Of a stretch of DNA of 64,000 nucleotides, positions 35,167 to 44,778 are shown one piece after another. The notes beneath the pieces were generated by a model. It was not told where the DNA came from and ran no database searches. It saw nothing but the letters and a program-made list of their open reading frames with translations. The first letter of the stretch is position 1. Every line of letters begins with the position of its first letter. The DNA comes from CBDDGJ01 sp965227805 (GTDB lineage Bacteria > Pseudomonadota > Alphaproteobacteria > RS24), in contig CBDDGJ010000003.1 in NCBI GenBank assembly GCA_965227805.1, forward strand, positions 186,001 to 250,000. Reading direction: 5' to 3'. The translations under genes and the position numbers were made by a program.

Positions 35167-35811
35167 ATGATTATGGCAGGCACACATGAAAAATCAATCT
35201 TTTATCGCCGGAAATTAACGGATTATTTTGCGCTCATTTTCAGTAAACTTGCCTTTTGGCGGAAAAAACCACCCCTATACACGCTTACAGATGTGCAAGA
35301 CTTTACGTTTCAACAATCTGCTTTTATCGCGCAGACCACCCTATTCGGCTATTTACGCACCCGTGCCGGGCTACAACATTTTACCCTTTTTGCAGATGAT
35401 ACATTTATTGCCTTGTTAAAACCTGCCCGCACGCGCATCCTGTTAGCCTGCGCGGCAGATCTGAGCATTTATAGTGCAGCCCATATCGGCGCGCCCCATT
35501 TTACAGATTATGCTGAAAAGCTATTTGCATATTGCTTGGATAAAACCGCTCATGCAGCAGACCTTAATGCGCAAGAATTGGACGAAATAAAAACAAGATT
35601 CGAAAAACGCCTTGCCATAACAGATTGGGATATATGCAAGACAGGCGAAACCGCCTTTTCCCAAAGCCCACACGCTTTACTTGAGCACGCCCCCATTATT
35701 GATAGGGTAAAACATTATGATACGACGATTGTGGTTAATTCCATGCGCTTTAAGTGGCAAGCCGTGCGGGCAGAATTTAATGCCCGCATAAATTATGAGA
35801 TGCGTCCATAA
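35167..35811 (+). CDS. conserved hypothetical protein
   Basis: A soluble protein of about 214 residues, with ATG starts at 35167 or 35173; the frame is open to 34996 but would run into the DUF4212 gene. No recognised domain. The sequence is mixed alpha/beta with a basic N-terminus (RRKLTDYF), an internal AHAADLNAQELDEIKTRFEKR helix, and a conserved-looking end VVNSMRFKWQAVRAEFNARI. There is no signal peptide. It sits between the symporter pair (divergent) and acsA, so a link to carboxylate use is possible. A short convergent frame overlaps its 3' end. Confidence 0.6.
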   Translation: MIMAGTHEKSIFYRRKLTDYFALIFSKLAFWRKKPPLYTLTDVQDFTFQQSAFIAQTTLFGYLRTRAGLQHFTLFADDTFIALLKPARTRILLACAADLSIYSAAHIGAPHFTDYAEKLFAYCLDKTAHAADLNAQELDEIKTRFEKRLAITDWDICKTGETAFSQSPHALLEHAPIIDRVKHYDTTIVVNSMRFKWQAVRAEFNARINYEMRP

Positions 35812-35957
35812 CAGGCAAACCACATAAATCGCCATAACCAAAACAAGGCAAAAATAACCAATGCACCCGCAAGCGTAATAACCCACCATGAATAGAGTAA
35901 AATACGCATGCGCCGATCAATAAGGCTTTGACGGGTTATCATATAAGGTGCACGCAT
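35793..35957 (-). CDS. possible 54-aa single-span membrane protein
   Basis: From ATG 35957 a 54-codon frame encodes MRAPYMITRQSLIDRRMRIL, then a hydrophobic span (SWWVITLAGALVIFALFWLW) and a short tail. The basic N-terminus and single span fit a small inner-membrane protein. GGAT lies 4 nt before the ATG, a weak ribosome binding site. It converges on and overlaps the previous gene by 19 nt. It was too short for standard gene calls and has no known family. Confidence 0.4.
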   Translation of the reverse strand: MRAPYMITRQSLIDRRMRILLYSWWVITLAGALVIFALFWLWRFMWFACYGRIS

Positions 35958-36102
35958 GACTTATCCATATAGTTGGTTTTATAGCGTCTATATAAACGCC
36001 CGAAACAACAATCACTTTATATATGCGGATGACATGATTGCATAATTTCGCGAATGGATATAATGTGCTTTATGTATATTTAGGGCTTAAAAGAGGGATG
36101 CA

Positions 36103-38049
36103 ATGTCTGATAATCTGATTTTTCCGGTGCCTGCTGATTTTGCGCAAAGCACCTTGATGAACGATGCACGCTATCAAGAGCTTTACGCGCAAAGCCTTGC
36201 CGACCCGGATGGTTTCTGGGGCGAACAGGGAAAGCGCATAGACTGGATAAAGCCCTACGCCAAGGTAAAGAATACGCATTACAGCAAGCAAGATGTATCG
36301 ATAAAATGGTATGAAGATGGCACGCTTAACGCCTGTGTAAATTGTGTCGATCGCCATTTACCGCATCATGCAGAACGCACCGCTCTTATCTGGGAAGGCG
36401 ATGACCCAAGCCAAGATGCCAAAATCACCTATAAGCAATTACATGAATATGTATGCCGCTTTGCCAATATTTTGAAAAAGCAAGGTGTCAAAAAAGGTGA
36501 TCGCGTCACCATCTATATGCCTATGATTTTAGAAGCCGCCTATGCGATGCTGGCTTGTGCCCGCATTGGCGCCATCCATTCGGTTGTGTTTGGGGGCTTT
36601 TCGCCCGATGCGCTGGCCGGTCGTATTTTGGATTGTGCGTCCAGCTGTGTCATCACCGCCGATGAGGGCATACGCGGCAACAAGCCCATTCCGCTAAAAG
36701 CCAATACCGATGCCGCCCTTGCACAATGCCCGCAGGTGCACTCTGTGATTACCATTCGGCGCACCGGCGCAGATGTCGCCATGCAAGCTGGTCGCGATGT
36801 ATGGTATCATGAGGAGCTTGCCACTGTATCAAGCGATTGCCCGCCCGAAGAAATGAGCGCCGAAGATCCGCTTTTCATTCTGTATACTTCGGGATCTACC
36901 GGCAAACCCAAAGGCGTTTTGCATACCACTGGCGGCTATATGGTTTATGCCTCTATCACCCATCAATATGTATTTGATTATAAGGAAAGTGATATTTATT
37001 GGTGCACCGCCGATGTCGGCTGGGTTACGGGGCACAGCTATATTATTTATGGGCCGCTGGCCAATGCTGCCACTTCGCTTATGTTTGAAGGTGTGCCGAA
37101 TTATCCCGATAATTCGCGCTTTTGGCAGGTATGTGACAAACATCAGGTTTCCATATTTTACACCGCCCCCACCGCTTTGCGCGCCCTTATGCGCGAGGGC
37201 GATGCACCGGTAAAAGCAACTAACCGCTCCTCCATTCGCTTGCTCGGCACGGTGGGAGAACCCATCAACCCCGAAGCCTGGCTATGGTATTATAATGTCG
37301 TGGGCGAAGCCCGTTGCCCGATTGTCGATACATGGTGGCAAACCGAAACGGGAGCTGCCCTCATCACCCCACTACCTGGCGCAACCGCCCTAAAACCTGG
37401 CTCAGCCACACGCCCGTTTTTTGGCGTAAAACCTATATTGGTGGATGGCGAAGGCAAGGTTCTGGAAGGGGCGACATCGGGCAATTTATGCATTGCCGAT
37501 AGCTGGCCGGGGCAAATGCGCACGGTTTATGGTGATCATCAGCGTTTTATCGATACTTATTTTGTGCAGTATCCCGGCTATTATTTCACCGGTGATGGCT
37601 GCCGGCGTGATGAAGATGGCTATTACTGGATTACTGGTCGGGTGGATGATGTGCTCAATATTTCCGGCCACAGGCTAGGCACGGCAGAAGTGGAAAGCGC
37701 GCTTGTCGCCCATGCGCATGTGGCCGAGGCCGCTGTTGTTGGCTATCCGCATGATATTAAAGGACAAGGCATTTATTGCTATGTCACACTCAATGCAGGG
37801 CTAGAGGGAGATGACACGCTCAAAAAAGAATTGGTGCAATGGGTGCGCAAGGAAATCGGCCCCATCGCAACGCCCGACCTCATTCAATTTGCCCCCGGCC
37901 TGCCCAAAACCCGTTCGGGTAAAATTATGCGGCGCATATTGCGAAAAATCGCCGAAGATGACTTTTCCAATCTTGGAGATACCTCCACCCTCGCCGACCC
38001 CAACGTGGTCGATGACTTAATCAATAATAGGCAGAATCAAAATTTATAA
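36103..38049 (+). CDS. acsA: acetyl-CoA synthetase
   Basis: Activates acetate to acetyl-CoA with ATP. At 648 residues it matches Acs in length. Visible are the N-terminal ACS segment (DWIKPYAKVKNTHY), YTSGSTGKPKG near residue 261, the adenylate-forming core DTWWQTETGA, YFTGDGCRRDEDGYYWITGR, and the acetylated-lysine motif PKTRSGKIMRR near residue 607. Together with the carboxylate symporter pair upstream it forms an acetate uptake and activation module. AGAGGGATG (with AGAGGGATG overlapping no other start) provides a good ribosome binding site. Confidence 0.96.
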   Translation: MSDNLIFPVPADFAQSTLMNDARYQELYAQSLADPDGFWGEQGKRIDWIKPYAKVKNTHYSKQDVSIKWYEDGTLNACVNCVDRHLPHHAERTALIWEGDDPSQDAKITYKQLHEYVCRFANILKKQGVKKGDRVTIYMPMILEAAYAMLACARIGAIHSVVFGGFSPDALAGRILDCASSCVITADEGIRGNKPIPLKANTDAALAQCPQVHSVITIRRTGADVAMQAGRDVWYHEELATVSSDCPPEEMSAEDPLFILYTSGSTGKPKGVLHTTGGYMVYASITHQYVFDYKESDIYWCTADVGWVTGHSYIIYGPLANAATSLMFEGVPNYPDNSRFWQVCDKHQVSIFYTAPTALRALMREGDAPVKATNRSSIRLLGTVGEPINPEAWLWYYNVVGEARCPIVDTWWQTETGAALITPLPGATALKPGSATRPFFGVKPILVDGEGKVLEGATSGNLCIADSWPGQMRTVYGDHQRFIDTYFVQYPGYYFTGDGCRRDEDGYYWITGRVDDVLNISGHRLGTAEVESALVAHAHVAEAAVVGYPHDIKGQGIYCYVTLNAGLEGDDTLKKELVQWVRKEIGPIATPDLIQFAPGLPKTRSGKIMRRILRKIAEDDFSNLGDTSTLADPNVVDDLINNRQNQNL

Positions 38050-38052
38050 AAC

Positions 38053-38651
38053 GTGCTTGTTTTTATTGATGAAAGTGGTGATCCGGGTTTTAACAGTGCC
38101 AATAAAATTTTCGTAATTGCACTTATAGTATTTGCAAATAAAGAAGATACGCAAGCAGCCAACCAAAAAATAGACGATTTAGCGAAAAAGCTGAGCAAAC
38201 GAGATGAATTTAAGTTTAGCAAATGCTCGTATTTTATGCGTGATACTTTTTTGAAGCCATCCAGTCAGAAAAGTTCAAAATTTATGCTTTAGTTGTCGAC
38301 AAAACGATAATCCACAGCCCTTATTTACAAAATAACCCTACACGATTTTATAACTATTTTCTTAAACGCGCTCTAAAACATAGCGGGATATACAAAGCGA
38401 AAATACGCCTTGATGGAAAGGCAGATAAAAAATTCAAACAGGCTTTGCGTAATTATTTACAATTTGATCAGCCAAATATGATACATGATTTTCAATTAAA
38501 AGATTCTAAAAAAGATAATCTAATACAATTAGCAGATATGGTCTGTGGGGCAATCGGACGCGCATATACAGATAAAAAACATAATGATAGATGGTATAAT
38601 ATGCTCAAACATAAAATTAAACCAAATATATGGGAGTTTGGGAAAAAGTAA
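38053..38651 (+). pseudogene. DUF3800 protein gene split by a -1 frame change
   Basis: The first frame starts at GTG 38053 and reads VLVFIDESGDPGF, the DUF3800 N-terminus with its acidic residues. It stops at 38292. The second half continues in the -1 frame from 38253: EAIQSEKFKIYALVVDKTI, and further on DSKKDNLIQLADMVCGAIGR with the late catalytic-type Asp, ending at TAA 38651. Joined, they give 199 residues, a normal length. The join falls exactly on T_TTT_TTG (38247-38253), a known -1 slippery pattern, so this is a recent lesion, a sequencing error in a T-run, or programmed frameshifting. It is AT-rich compared with its neighbours, consistent with acquisition. Confidence 0.8.
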
Positions 38652-38712
38652 CCCCCTCAACCCGATAAAATCTGGGACATAACCATACGGCAGCCGTTAA
38701 GATTGAGAGGGC
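38652..38712. other. structured element between the DUF3800 gene and thiC
   Basis: CCCTCAA near 38654-38660 can pair with TTGAGAGGG at 38703-38711 (one bulged A), closing two inner hairpins: CCCGAT/ATCTGGG and ACGG/CCGT. On the minus strand the same fold is followed by TTACTTTTT, like a terminator for an RNA coming from the thiC side. No TPP riboswitch signature (CTGAGA) is present. The function is unknown. Confidence 0.35.
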
Positions 38713-38824
38713 AATGCACTAGATATATAACATAACTAATAATACACGTCAATTTTCTTATGATAAAGATATATATGTGGTAAATTATGATGTTATTTTA
38801 TCGAATCCAGCTAACCTTAGAACC

Positions 38825-40750
38825 ATGTCTCAATCTAAAACCAAATTTGACGCGCATAGCGCACATGTGGACACAGCCGCGATAAAGCCGCTGCCCAATA
38901 GCCATAAAATTTATGTAGAAGGAAGCAGACCGGATATTCGCGTGCCCATGCGGCAGATAACCCAAAGCGATACGCCGCTTGATATGACCCCGGGAGACTC
39001 CGAAAAAAATCCGCCACTTTATGTCTATGACACCGCAGGGCCTTATAATGACCCTATGGCGACGATTGATATTCGCAAAGGGTTGCCCGCTTTACGGGCG
39101 CGCTGGATTGAAGAGCGCAATGATACCGCCCCCCTCACCGCCCCAAGCAGCGATTATGGCCAAATACGTGCCGAAAACCCTGCACTTACACAAATGCGTT
39201 TTAAGGCACATCGCCCCATACGACGCGCGAAATCAGGGCATAATGTCACCCAAATGCATTATGCACGAAACGGTATCATCACCCCGGAAATGGAGTTTAT
39301 TGCCATTCGCGAAAATCAAAATCGTGCCGCCTATATCGCGCAATTATATGAAAGCGGAGAGCGGGGCAAACGCATGGCCGATATGCTGCTGGCACAAAAG
39401 CCCGGCAACGCTTTTGGCGCACAAATTCCCGATGAAATCACAGCTGAATTTGTGCGTGATGAAGTGGCACGCGGGCGCGCCATTATTCCGGCCAATATCA
39501 ACCACCCCGAAAGCGAACCGATGATCATCGGGCGTAATTTTCTGGTGAAAATCAATGGGAATATTGGCAATAGCGCGCTCGGCTCTTCCATTGGTGAGGA
39601 AGTGGATAAAATGACCTGGGGCATTCGCTGGGGTGCCGATACGATTATGGATTTATCCACCGGCACGCATATTCATGAAACGCGTGAATGGATTATCCGC
39701 AATGCGCCGGTGCCCATCGGCACTGTGCCGATTTATCAGGCGCTTGAAAAAGTAGATGGCAAAGCCGAAGAGCTGACATGGGATATATTCCGCGATACGC
39801 TGATTGAGCAGGCTGAACAGGGTGTGGATTATTTCACCATTCATGCCGGTGTGCGCTTGCGCTATGTGCCGCTTACCGCCAAGCGCATGACGGGGATTGT
39901 CTCGCGTGGCGGTTCGATTATGGCAAAATGGTGCCTGGCACATCATAAAGAGAGCTTTCTTTATACGCATTTTGAAGAGATTTGCGATATTATGAAGGCC
40001 TATGATGTATCCTTTTCTCTGGGCGATGGCTTGCGCCCTGGCTCAATTTGGGATGCGAATGACGCCGCCCAATTAGGCGAGCTTGAAACGTTGGGCGAAC
40101 TTACGCAAATTGCCTGGACGCATGATATTCAAACCATGATTGAAGGCCCCGGCCATGTGCCCATGCAGCTGATTAAGGAAAATATGGATAAGCAGCTTAA
40201 ATGGTGTGATGAAGCCCCCTTTTATACGCTGGGGCCGCTTACAACAGATATTGCGCCGGGTTATGATCATATCACCTCAGCCATTGGTGCGGCGCAAATT
40301 GGCTGGTATGGCACCGCTATGCTGTGTTATGTCACGCCGAAAGAACATTTGGGCTTGCCTAATAAGGAAGATGTCAAAACCGGCATTATCACCTATAAGC
40401 TCGCCGCCCATGCGGCAGATTTGGCGAAAGGGCATCCGGGCGCACAGATACGCGATAATGCGCTTTCTAAGGCACGGTTTGAGTTTCGCTGGGAAGACCA
40501 ATTTAATCTTTCGCTCGACCCTGATACGGCACGCGGTTTTCATGATGAAACCTTGCCGAAACAATCCATGAAAGTCGCGCATTTCTGTTCCATGTGCGGC
40601 CCGCATTTTTGTTCTATGAAAATCACGCAAGATGTGCGCGATTATGCCGCCAAGCTGAATATGGATGCCGAACAGGCATTGGAAGCCGGCATGCAGGAAA
40701 AAGCCACCAGCTTCCGCAATGAGGGCGCAGAAATTTATAAAAAACTTTGA
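38825..40750 (+). CDS. thiC: phosphomethylpyrimidine synthase (radical SAM)
   Basis: Converts aminoimidazole ribotide to HMP-phosphate for the pyrimidine half of thiamine, using a [4Fe-4S] cluster. The 641-residue protein is full length from the ATG at 38825; an upstream in-frame GTG at 38777 adds 16 residues with no ribosome binding site. Conserved parts include IRKGLPALRARWIEERNDT, TWGIRWGADTIMDLSTG, HAGVRLRYVPLTAKR, MIEGPGHVPMQLIKENM and the cluster motif CSMCGPHFC near residue 587. No other thi gene is in the window, and no TPP riboswitch is seen before it. Confidence 0.96.
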   Translation: MSQSKTKFDAHSAHVDTAAIKPLPNSHKIYVEGSRPDIRVPMRQITQSDTPLDMTPGDSEKNPPLYVYDTAGPYNDPMATIDIRKGLPALRARWIEERNDTAPLTAPSSDYGQIRAENPALTQMRFKAHRPIRRAKSGHNVTQMHYARNGIITPEMEFIAIRENQNRAAYIAQLYESGERGKRMADMLLAQKPGNAFGAQIPDEITAEFVRDEVARGRAIIPANINHPESEPMIIGRNFLVKINGNIGNSALGSSIGEEVDKMTWGIRWGADTIMDLSTGTHIHETREWIIRNAPVPIGTVPIYQALEKVDGKAEELTWDIFRDTLIEQAEQGVDYFTIHAGVRLRYVPLTAKRMTGIVSRGGSIMAKWCLAHHKESFLYTHFEEICDIMKAYDVSFSLGDGLRPGSIWDANDAAQLGELETLGELTQIAWTHDIQTMIEGPGHVPMQLIKENMDKQLKWCDEAPFYTLGPLTTDIAPGYDHITSAIGAAQIGWYGTAMLCYVTPKEHLGLPNKEDVKTGIITYKLAAHAADLAKGHPGAQIRDNALSKARFEFRWEDQFNLSLDPDTARGFHDETLPKQSMKVAHFCSMCGPHFCSMKITQDVRDYAAKLNMDAEQALEAGMQEKATSFRNEGAEIYKKL

Positions 40751-40774
40751 AATTCAAGGTTTACACCCTAACGG

Positions 40775-41410
40775 TCATTCTTGCTCATAGCTTGCGATGG
40801 CGCGCCGCACCATATCAATCGTTTCTTTGCTGGCTGTTCGCGGGCTACCACTATCAAAGGGTGGTTGCGGGTCATATTCAATGGATAATTGTATCGCTTT
40901 GGCGACGCTCTCGCCAGTAAGGCGCGCAGCTAAAAGCAAAGCCATATCTATACCTGCAGACACCCCCGCCGCGCTCATATATTTACCATCTTCCACGATG
41001 CGCTCAGGAACATAATGCGCGCCATAATTTTCAAGCACATCATCCGATGCCCAATGCGTGGTGGCTTTGCGCCCATCCAGCAAACCGGCCTTGGCCAGCA
41101 AAAGCGCGCCCGTGCATACCGAGCAGGTGAGCGTTGTGGTTTTATCTATCGCTTTTAGCCATGCAATAAGCGCTTCATCTTGCAAAAGCGGGCGCACACC
41201 CGGCCCACCCGGAACAAGCAAATAATCGGTCTCCTGCTGCGCCGAAAATTCACGTGCCGAGAAATGCACGCCGGCAATCTGTGTGTCAATAAAGCCGCTA
41301 TGTGGGGCAACCAGGTCTATCTCAAGGCCGGGCACCCGCGCCAAAACCTGTAACGGGCCAATAAGGTCAAGCGGGGTTATATCCGCAAATGTTAAACAGG
41401 TAAGGCGCAT
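40775..41410 (-). CDS. DJ-1/PfpI-family protein, isonitrile-hydratase-like
   Basis: A 211-residue class I glutamine-amidotransferase-like protein. The nucleophile elbow Cys lies in LTCSVCTGALLLAKAGLLDG, with the GRKATTHWASDD segment next. DLIGPLQVLARVPG at the N-terminus and DMALLLAARLTGE in the C-terminal helix fit the InhA (isonitrile hydratase)/DJ-1 group. The true substrate is uncertain. It converges with thiC. Confidence 0.9.
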   Translation of the reverse strand: MRLTCLTFADITPLDLIGPLQVLARVPGLEIDLVAPHSGFIDTQIAGVHFSAREFSAQQETDYLLVPGGPGVRPLLQDEALIAWLKAIDKTTTLTCSVCTGALLLAKAGLLDGRKATTHWASDDVLENYGAHYVPERIVEDGKYMSAAGVSAGIDMALLLAARLTGESVAKAIQLSIEYDPQPPFDSGSPRTASKETIDMVRRAIASYEQE

Positions 41411-41448
41411 GCCCTTCTCCGTTTTAGCCTTTAAGACCGCTTAAAAAC

Positions 41449-41907
41449 TTACAAGCCTTCAACACTTCCCGAAATTGTTGGCGTTACCGTATAGGTAATC
41501 GGGAATGTGCTAATGGGTGAATCTTCAGAACTTGTGATTCTTAAATCAGCTGCACAATTATTGCCGCCGGTTTCTTCATTTTTCCCATTTTCGCGCACAT
41601 TCTCCACAATATATTTAAGCGATTGTGCAACTTGAACATTGAGCTGTTGTGCTTGCGCGGGCGTGAGCTTTTCAACATCTGTCCCCCCTTGTTTTGCTGC
41701 ATTCACACCAACACCACGTTGAACAAATGTGCGGCCAGCGGCCTGACGCACCAAGGAAATACTTGCTTGCGAATCACAAGCCGGAACAGGTGTTGTATGT
41801 GTCCGAAAAGCCTGATCATATATTACAAGCGCACTGGCTGTTATAAATGCTGACGCAAATACGGAAATTGTGATTGATTTCATACCGTTTGATTGTGAAG
41901 ATGACAT
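41449..41907 (-). CDS. hypothetical protein with an N-terminal membrane segment
   Basis: A 152-residue protein with a hydrophobic stretch at residues 13-30 (ISVFASAFITASALVIYD) that should act as a signal anchor. The rest is soluble, with two cysteines (DSQASISLV preceded by C, and NNCAADLRI) and a Gln/Ala-rich helix (KLTPAQAQQLNVQVAQSLKY). AGGAG lies 7 nt before the ATG at 41907. No family is recognised; the outline resembles small periplasmic or envelope proteins. It stands alone between the PfpI-like gene and hemF. Confidence 0.65.
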   Translation of the reverse strand: MSSSQSNGMKSITISVFASAFITASALVIYDQAFRTHTTPVPACDSQASISLVRQAAGRTFVQRGVGVNAAKQGGTDVEKLTPAQAQQLNVQVAQSLKYIVENVRENGKNEETGGNNCAADLRITSSEDSPISTFPITYTVTPTISGSVEGL

Positions 41908-42005
41908 TTTTTTACTCCTAAAAATCGAAATACCGAATCATAAATAAACTGCTTCGTTTTGTTTGCAAAAGTTTTTTTACCTATATAAATGCATATGGCT
42001 AAATA

Positions 42006-42854
42006 TTATGGCCATGCAACCAGGGGCGGCATGGAAGATAAAATCGCTTCAGCATTGCCCCCTGTTTGTAATCCGAAGGTTGTGCCACGATCATAAAGCA
42101 GATTAAACTCAACATAACGCCCGCGCTGGCGTAATTGTGCGTCACGCTCGGCAGCGCTGTAATCCATAGTTATGCGCCGCGCAATAAGGGGCGGGTAAAC
42201 ATTCACAAAGGCACGCCCGACATCTTGCGTAAATGCAAAATCGCGCTCCCAATCGCCGCTATTGAAATGATCATAGAAAATCCCCCCCGTGCCGCGTGAT
42301 TCATTTCGATGCGGCAAATAAAAATAATCATCACAATCTTGCTTAAAACGCGGGTAATAGCTTGCATCATATTTATCACAGGCTGCCTTATAGGCGGCAT
42401 GAAAGTCTATTGTATCTTCATGGCTTTCATGCCGCGCCGCAGCCAGCATAGGGGTTAAGTCACCCCCCCCACCAAACCAGCTTTTGGTTGTTATAATCAT
42501 ACGCGTATTCATATGTGCTGTCGGCGCATGCGGGTTTTTCGGGTGAATAATCACCGAAATGCCGCTTGCCCAAAAACGCGGATCATCTTGCGCCCCTGCT
42601 ATATTTTTGCGAAACGCTTCGGAAAACTCACCATAAACAGTAGAAATATGCACGCCTGCCTTTTCAATAACGGCGCCGCTCAATAAAGCCATCTCGCCGC
42701 CGCCCTCATCATTTGTGCCATCACCGCGCTGCCATTTTTTCCGCTCAAATCTGTGCCCTTCAGACTCGAGTGACTCCAGACGCGTGCATAAATCATCACG
42801 TAATTGCCTAAACCATGCTGCCGCTCTTTGTTTTTTATCTGTCCAATCTTCCAT
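42006..42854 (-). CDS. hemF: oxygen-dependent coproporphyrinogen III oxidase
   Basis: The aerobic enzyme of haem synthesis, oxidising two propionates to vinyls. The 282-residue protein matches HemF: RKKWQRGDGTNDEGGGEMAL near the start, the ISVIIHPKNPHAPTAHMNTR core, WFGGGGDLTPML and FKQDCDDYFYLPHRNESRG, and then the closing YVEFNLLYDRGTTFGLQTGG. It is divergent from petA, so haem supply and a haem-rich complex are neighbours. The enzyme's presence indicates aerobic life. Confidence 0.97.
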   Translation of the reverse strand: MEDWTDKKQRAAAWFRQLRDDLCTRLESLESEGHRFERKKWQRGDGTNDEGGGEMALLSGAVIEKAGVHISTVYGEFSEAFRKNIAGAQDDPRFWASGISVIIHPKNPHAPTAHMNTRMIITTKSWFGGGGDLTPMLAAARHESHEDTIDFHAAYKAACDKYDASYYPRFKQDCDDYFYLPHRNESRGTGGIFYDHFNSGDWERDFAFTQDVGRAFVNVYPPLIARRITMDYSAAERDAQLRQRGRYVEFNLLYDRGTTFGLQTGGNAEAILSSMPPLVAWP

Positions 42855-42993
42855 ATGTGTTTCTATCTACTATTTTGTCACTATGCATATATTTTTTGCG
42901 TTAAAATTGCATTAAATATTAAGATTTTTCTATAAAGATAATGAAATTATGTATATAAGGCTAATAAGAAAAACCTAGGAAGGGAGAAGATTT

Positions 42994-43515
42994 ATGAGCG
43001 AAGCCGATATGCCTGAACAGCCACAACGGCGCGATTTTCTTTTTTTAGCAACTGGTGCTTTTGTTACCGTAGGCGTAGCCAATGTCGCTTGGCCGCTGAT
43101 TGATCAGATGAACCCTGATGCTTCGGTTTTGGCACTTGCGTCTATCGAAGTCGACCTCTCTGCAATAGAGGTTGGCCAAAGCATTAAGGTGAAATGGCGC
43201 GGTAAACCGGTATTTATCCGTCGCCGCAGTGCACAGGAAATTGAAGCGGCACGCGCGATTGACCCCGAAACATTACCCGATCCGCAAGAGGATGCCGCAC
43301 GTGTGCAAAAAGATGAATGGCTGGTTATGGTGGGTGTATGCACCCATTTAGGGTGTATTCCATTGGGAGAAGAAGGCGATTATAATGGCTGGTTCTGTCC
43401 CTGTCACGGCTCGCATTATGATACATCCGGACGCATCCGCAAGGGGCCGGCACCCAAAAACTTAGACGTGCCGCCTTACGAGTTTCTTAATGAACAGCGC
43501 ATTAAAATCGGTTAA
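42994..43515 (+). CDS. petA: ubiquinol-cytochrome c reductase iron-sulfur (Rieske) subunit
   Basis: Carries the Rieske [2Fe-2S] centre of cytochrome bc1. The 173-residue protein has a twin-arginine-like start (QRRDFLFLATGAF), one membrane anchor, and both cluster motifs: CTHLGCIPLG and CPCHGSHYD. GGGAG lies before the ATG. It heads a three-gene operon, with 12 nt to petB. Confidence 0.97.
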   Translation: MSEADMPEQPQRRDFLFLATGAFVTVGVANVAWPLIDQMNPDASVLALASIEVDLSAIEVGQSIKVKWRGKPVFIRRRSAQEIEAARAIDPETLPDPQEDAARVQKDEWLVMVGVCTHLGCIPLGEEGDYNGWFCPCHGSHYDTSGRIRKGPAPKNLDVPPYEFLNEQRIKIG

Positions 43516-43527
43516 GGGAGAATAGCA

Positions 43528-44754
43528 ATGAGTGGTGAAAGCACCTATAATCCGCAAAATGGTTTGACAAAATGGTTAGATACGCGTCTACCTATCATAC
43601 GCTTAACGTATGATAGTTTTATTGATTTTCCGACACCTAAAAATTTGAATTATTGGTGGACTTTCGGCGGCATTTTAGCGTTTTGCCTCGCTGTGCAAAT
43701 CATAACCGGCATTATTTTGGCAATGCATTATACCCCACATGTTGATTTTGCATTTGATTCGGTGGAACATATCATGCGAAATGTGAATTATGGCTGGCTT
43801 ATTCGCTATATCCATGCCAATGGCGCCTCCATGTTTTTCCTGGCTGTTTATATTCACATGTTTCGCGGCCTTTATTATGGGTCTTATAAAGCCCCGCGCG
43901 AAGTTTTATGGATTTTAGGCGTTTTGATTTATCTGCTGATGATGGCCGCTGCCTTTATGGGCTATGTGCTCCCTTGGGGACAAATGAGCCTGTGGGGAGC
44001 AACTGTAATCACGAATCTGTTCGGTTCAATTCCAGTAATCGGTGAAGATATTGCCATGTGGCTATGGGGCGGGTTTTCAGTAGATAACCCAACCTTAAAC
44101 CGTTTCTTTTCTTTGCATTATCTTATTCCTTTCCTTATTGCGGGTGTTGTCATATTGCATGTATGGGCGTTACATGTGTCGGGCAATAATAACCCCATCG
44201 GTGTTTCGGTTAAATCAAAGCAGGATACACTTCCCTTCCACCCCTATTATACGGTGAAAGATGCCTTTGCTTTATCGCTTTTTATTATTTTATTTGCCTG
44301 GTTTGTCTTTTTTATGCCGAATGTATTGGGGCATGCAGATAATTATATCCAGGCCGACCCGCTTTCCACACCGGCACATATTGTCCCAGAATGGTATTTA
44401 TTGCCATTTTATGCGATTTTACGTGCTATCCCGGATAAATTAGGCGGGGTTATCGCTATGTTTGCGGCAATAGGTATTTTATTTGTGCTACCATGGCTGG
44501 ATAGTTCGAAGGTGCGTTCAGGGCGTTTTAGACCACTATTTAAGCAATTTTTCTGGATATTCGTCTTAAATTGTCTATTGCTCGGCTATTTGGGGGCAAA
44601 GCCTGCCGAAGGCATTTATATTATTCTTGCCCGTATCGCAACTGCATATTATTTCGCACATTTCCTGATTATTTTGCCTGTATTGGGCATTGTCGAAAAA
44701 CCCCGCGACATACCGGAAAGCATTTCCGACCCCGTTTTGCCTTCATCTCAATAA
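43528..44754 (+). CDS. petB: cytochrome b subunit of the bc1 complex
   Basis: A 408-residue integral membrane protein that binds two b haems and both quinone sites. It shows LNYWWTFGGILAF, HANGASMFFLAVYIHMFRG (haem ligands), GYVLPWGQMSLWGATVITN and the Qo motif PEWYLLPFYAILR. About eight helices are visible. The length fits a bacterial cytochrome b, not fused to c1. It ends 24 nt before the petC start. Confidence 0.97.
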   Translation: MSGESTYNPQNGLTKWLDTRLPIIRLTYDSFIDFPTPKNLNYWWTFGGILAFCLAVQIITGIILAMHYTPHVDFAFDSVEHIMRNVNYGWLIRYIHANGASMFFLAVYIHMFRGLYYGSYKAPREVLWILGVLIYLLMMAAAFMGYVLPWGQMSLWGATVITNLFGSIPVIGEDIAMWLWGGFSVDNPTLNRFFSLHYLIPFLIAGVVILHVWALHVSGNNNPIGVSVKSKQDTLPFHPYYTVKDAFALSLFIILFAWFVFFMPNVLGHADNYIQADPLSTPAHIVPEWYLLPFYAILRAIPDKLGGVIAMFAAIGILFVLPWLDSSKVRSGRFRPLFKQFFWIFVLNCLLLGYLGAKPAEGIYIILARIATAYYFAHFLIILPVLGIVEKPRDIPESISDPVLPSSQ

Positions 44755-44778
44755 GACCTATTGTTAAGGAGTTTTCAT

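Noticed and set aside
38652..38776. TPP riboswitch upstream of thiC
   Set aside because: No CTGAGA or CCTGATC-type core and no matching P1-P5 arrangement on either strand.
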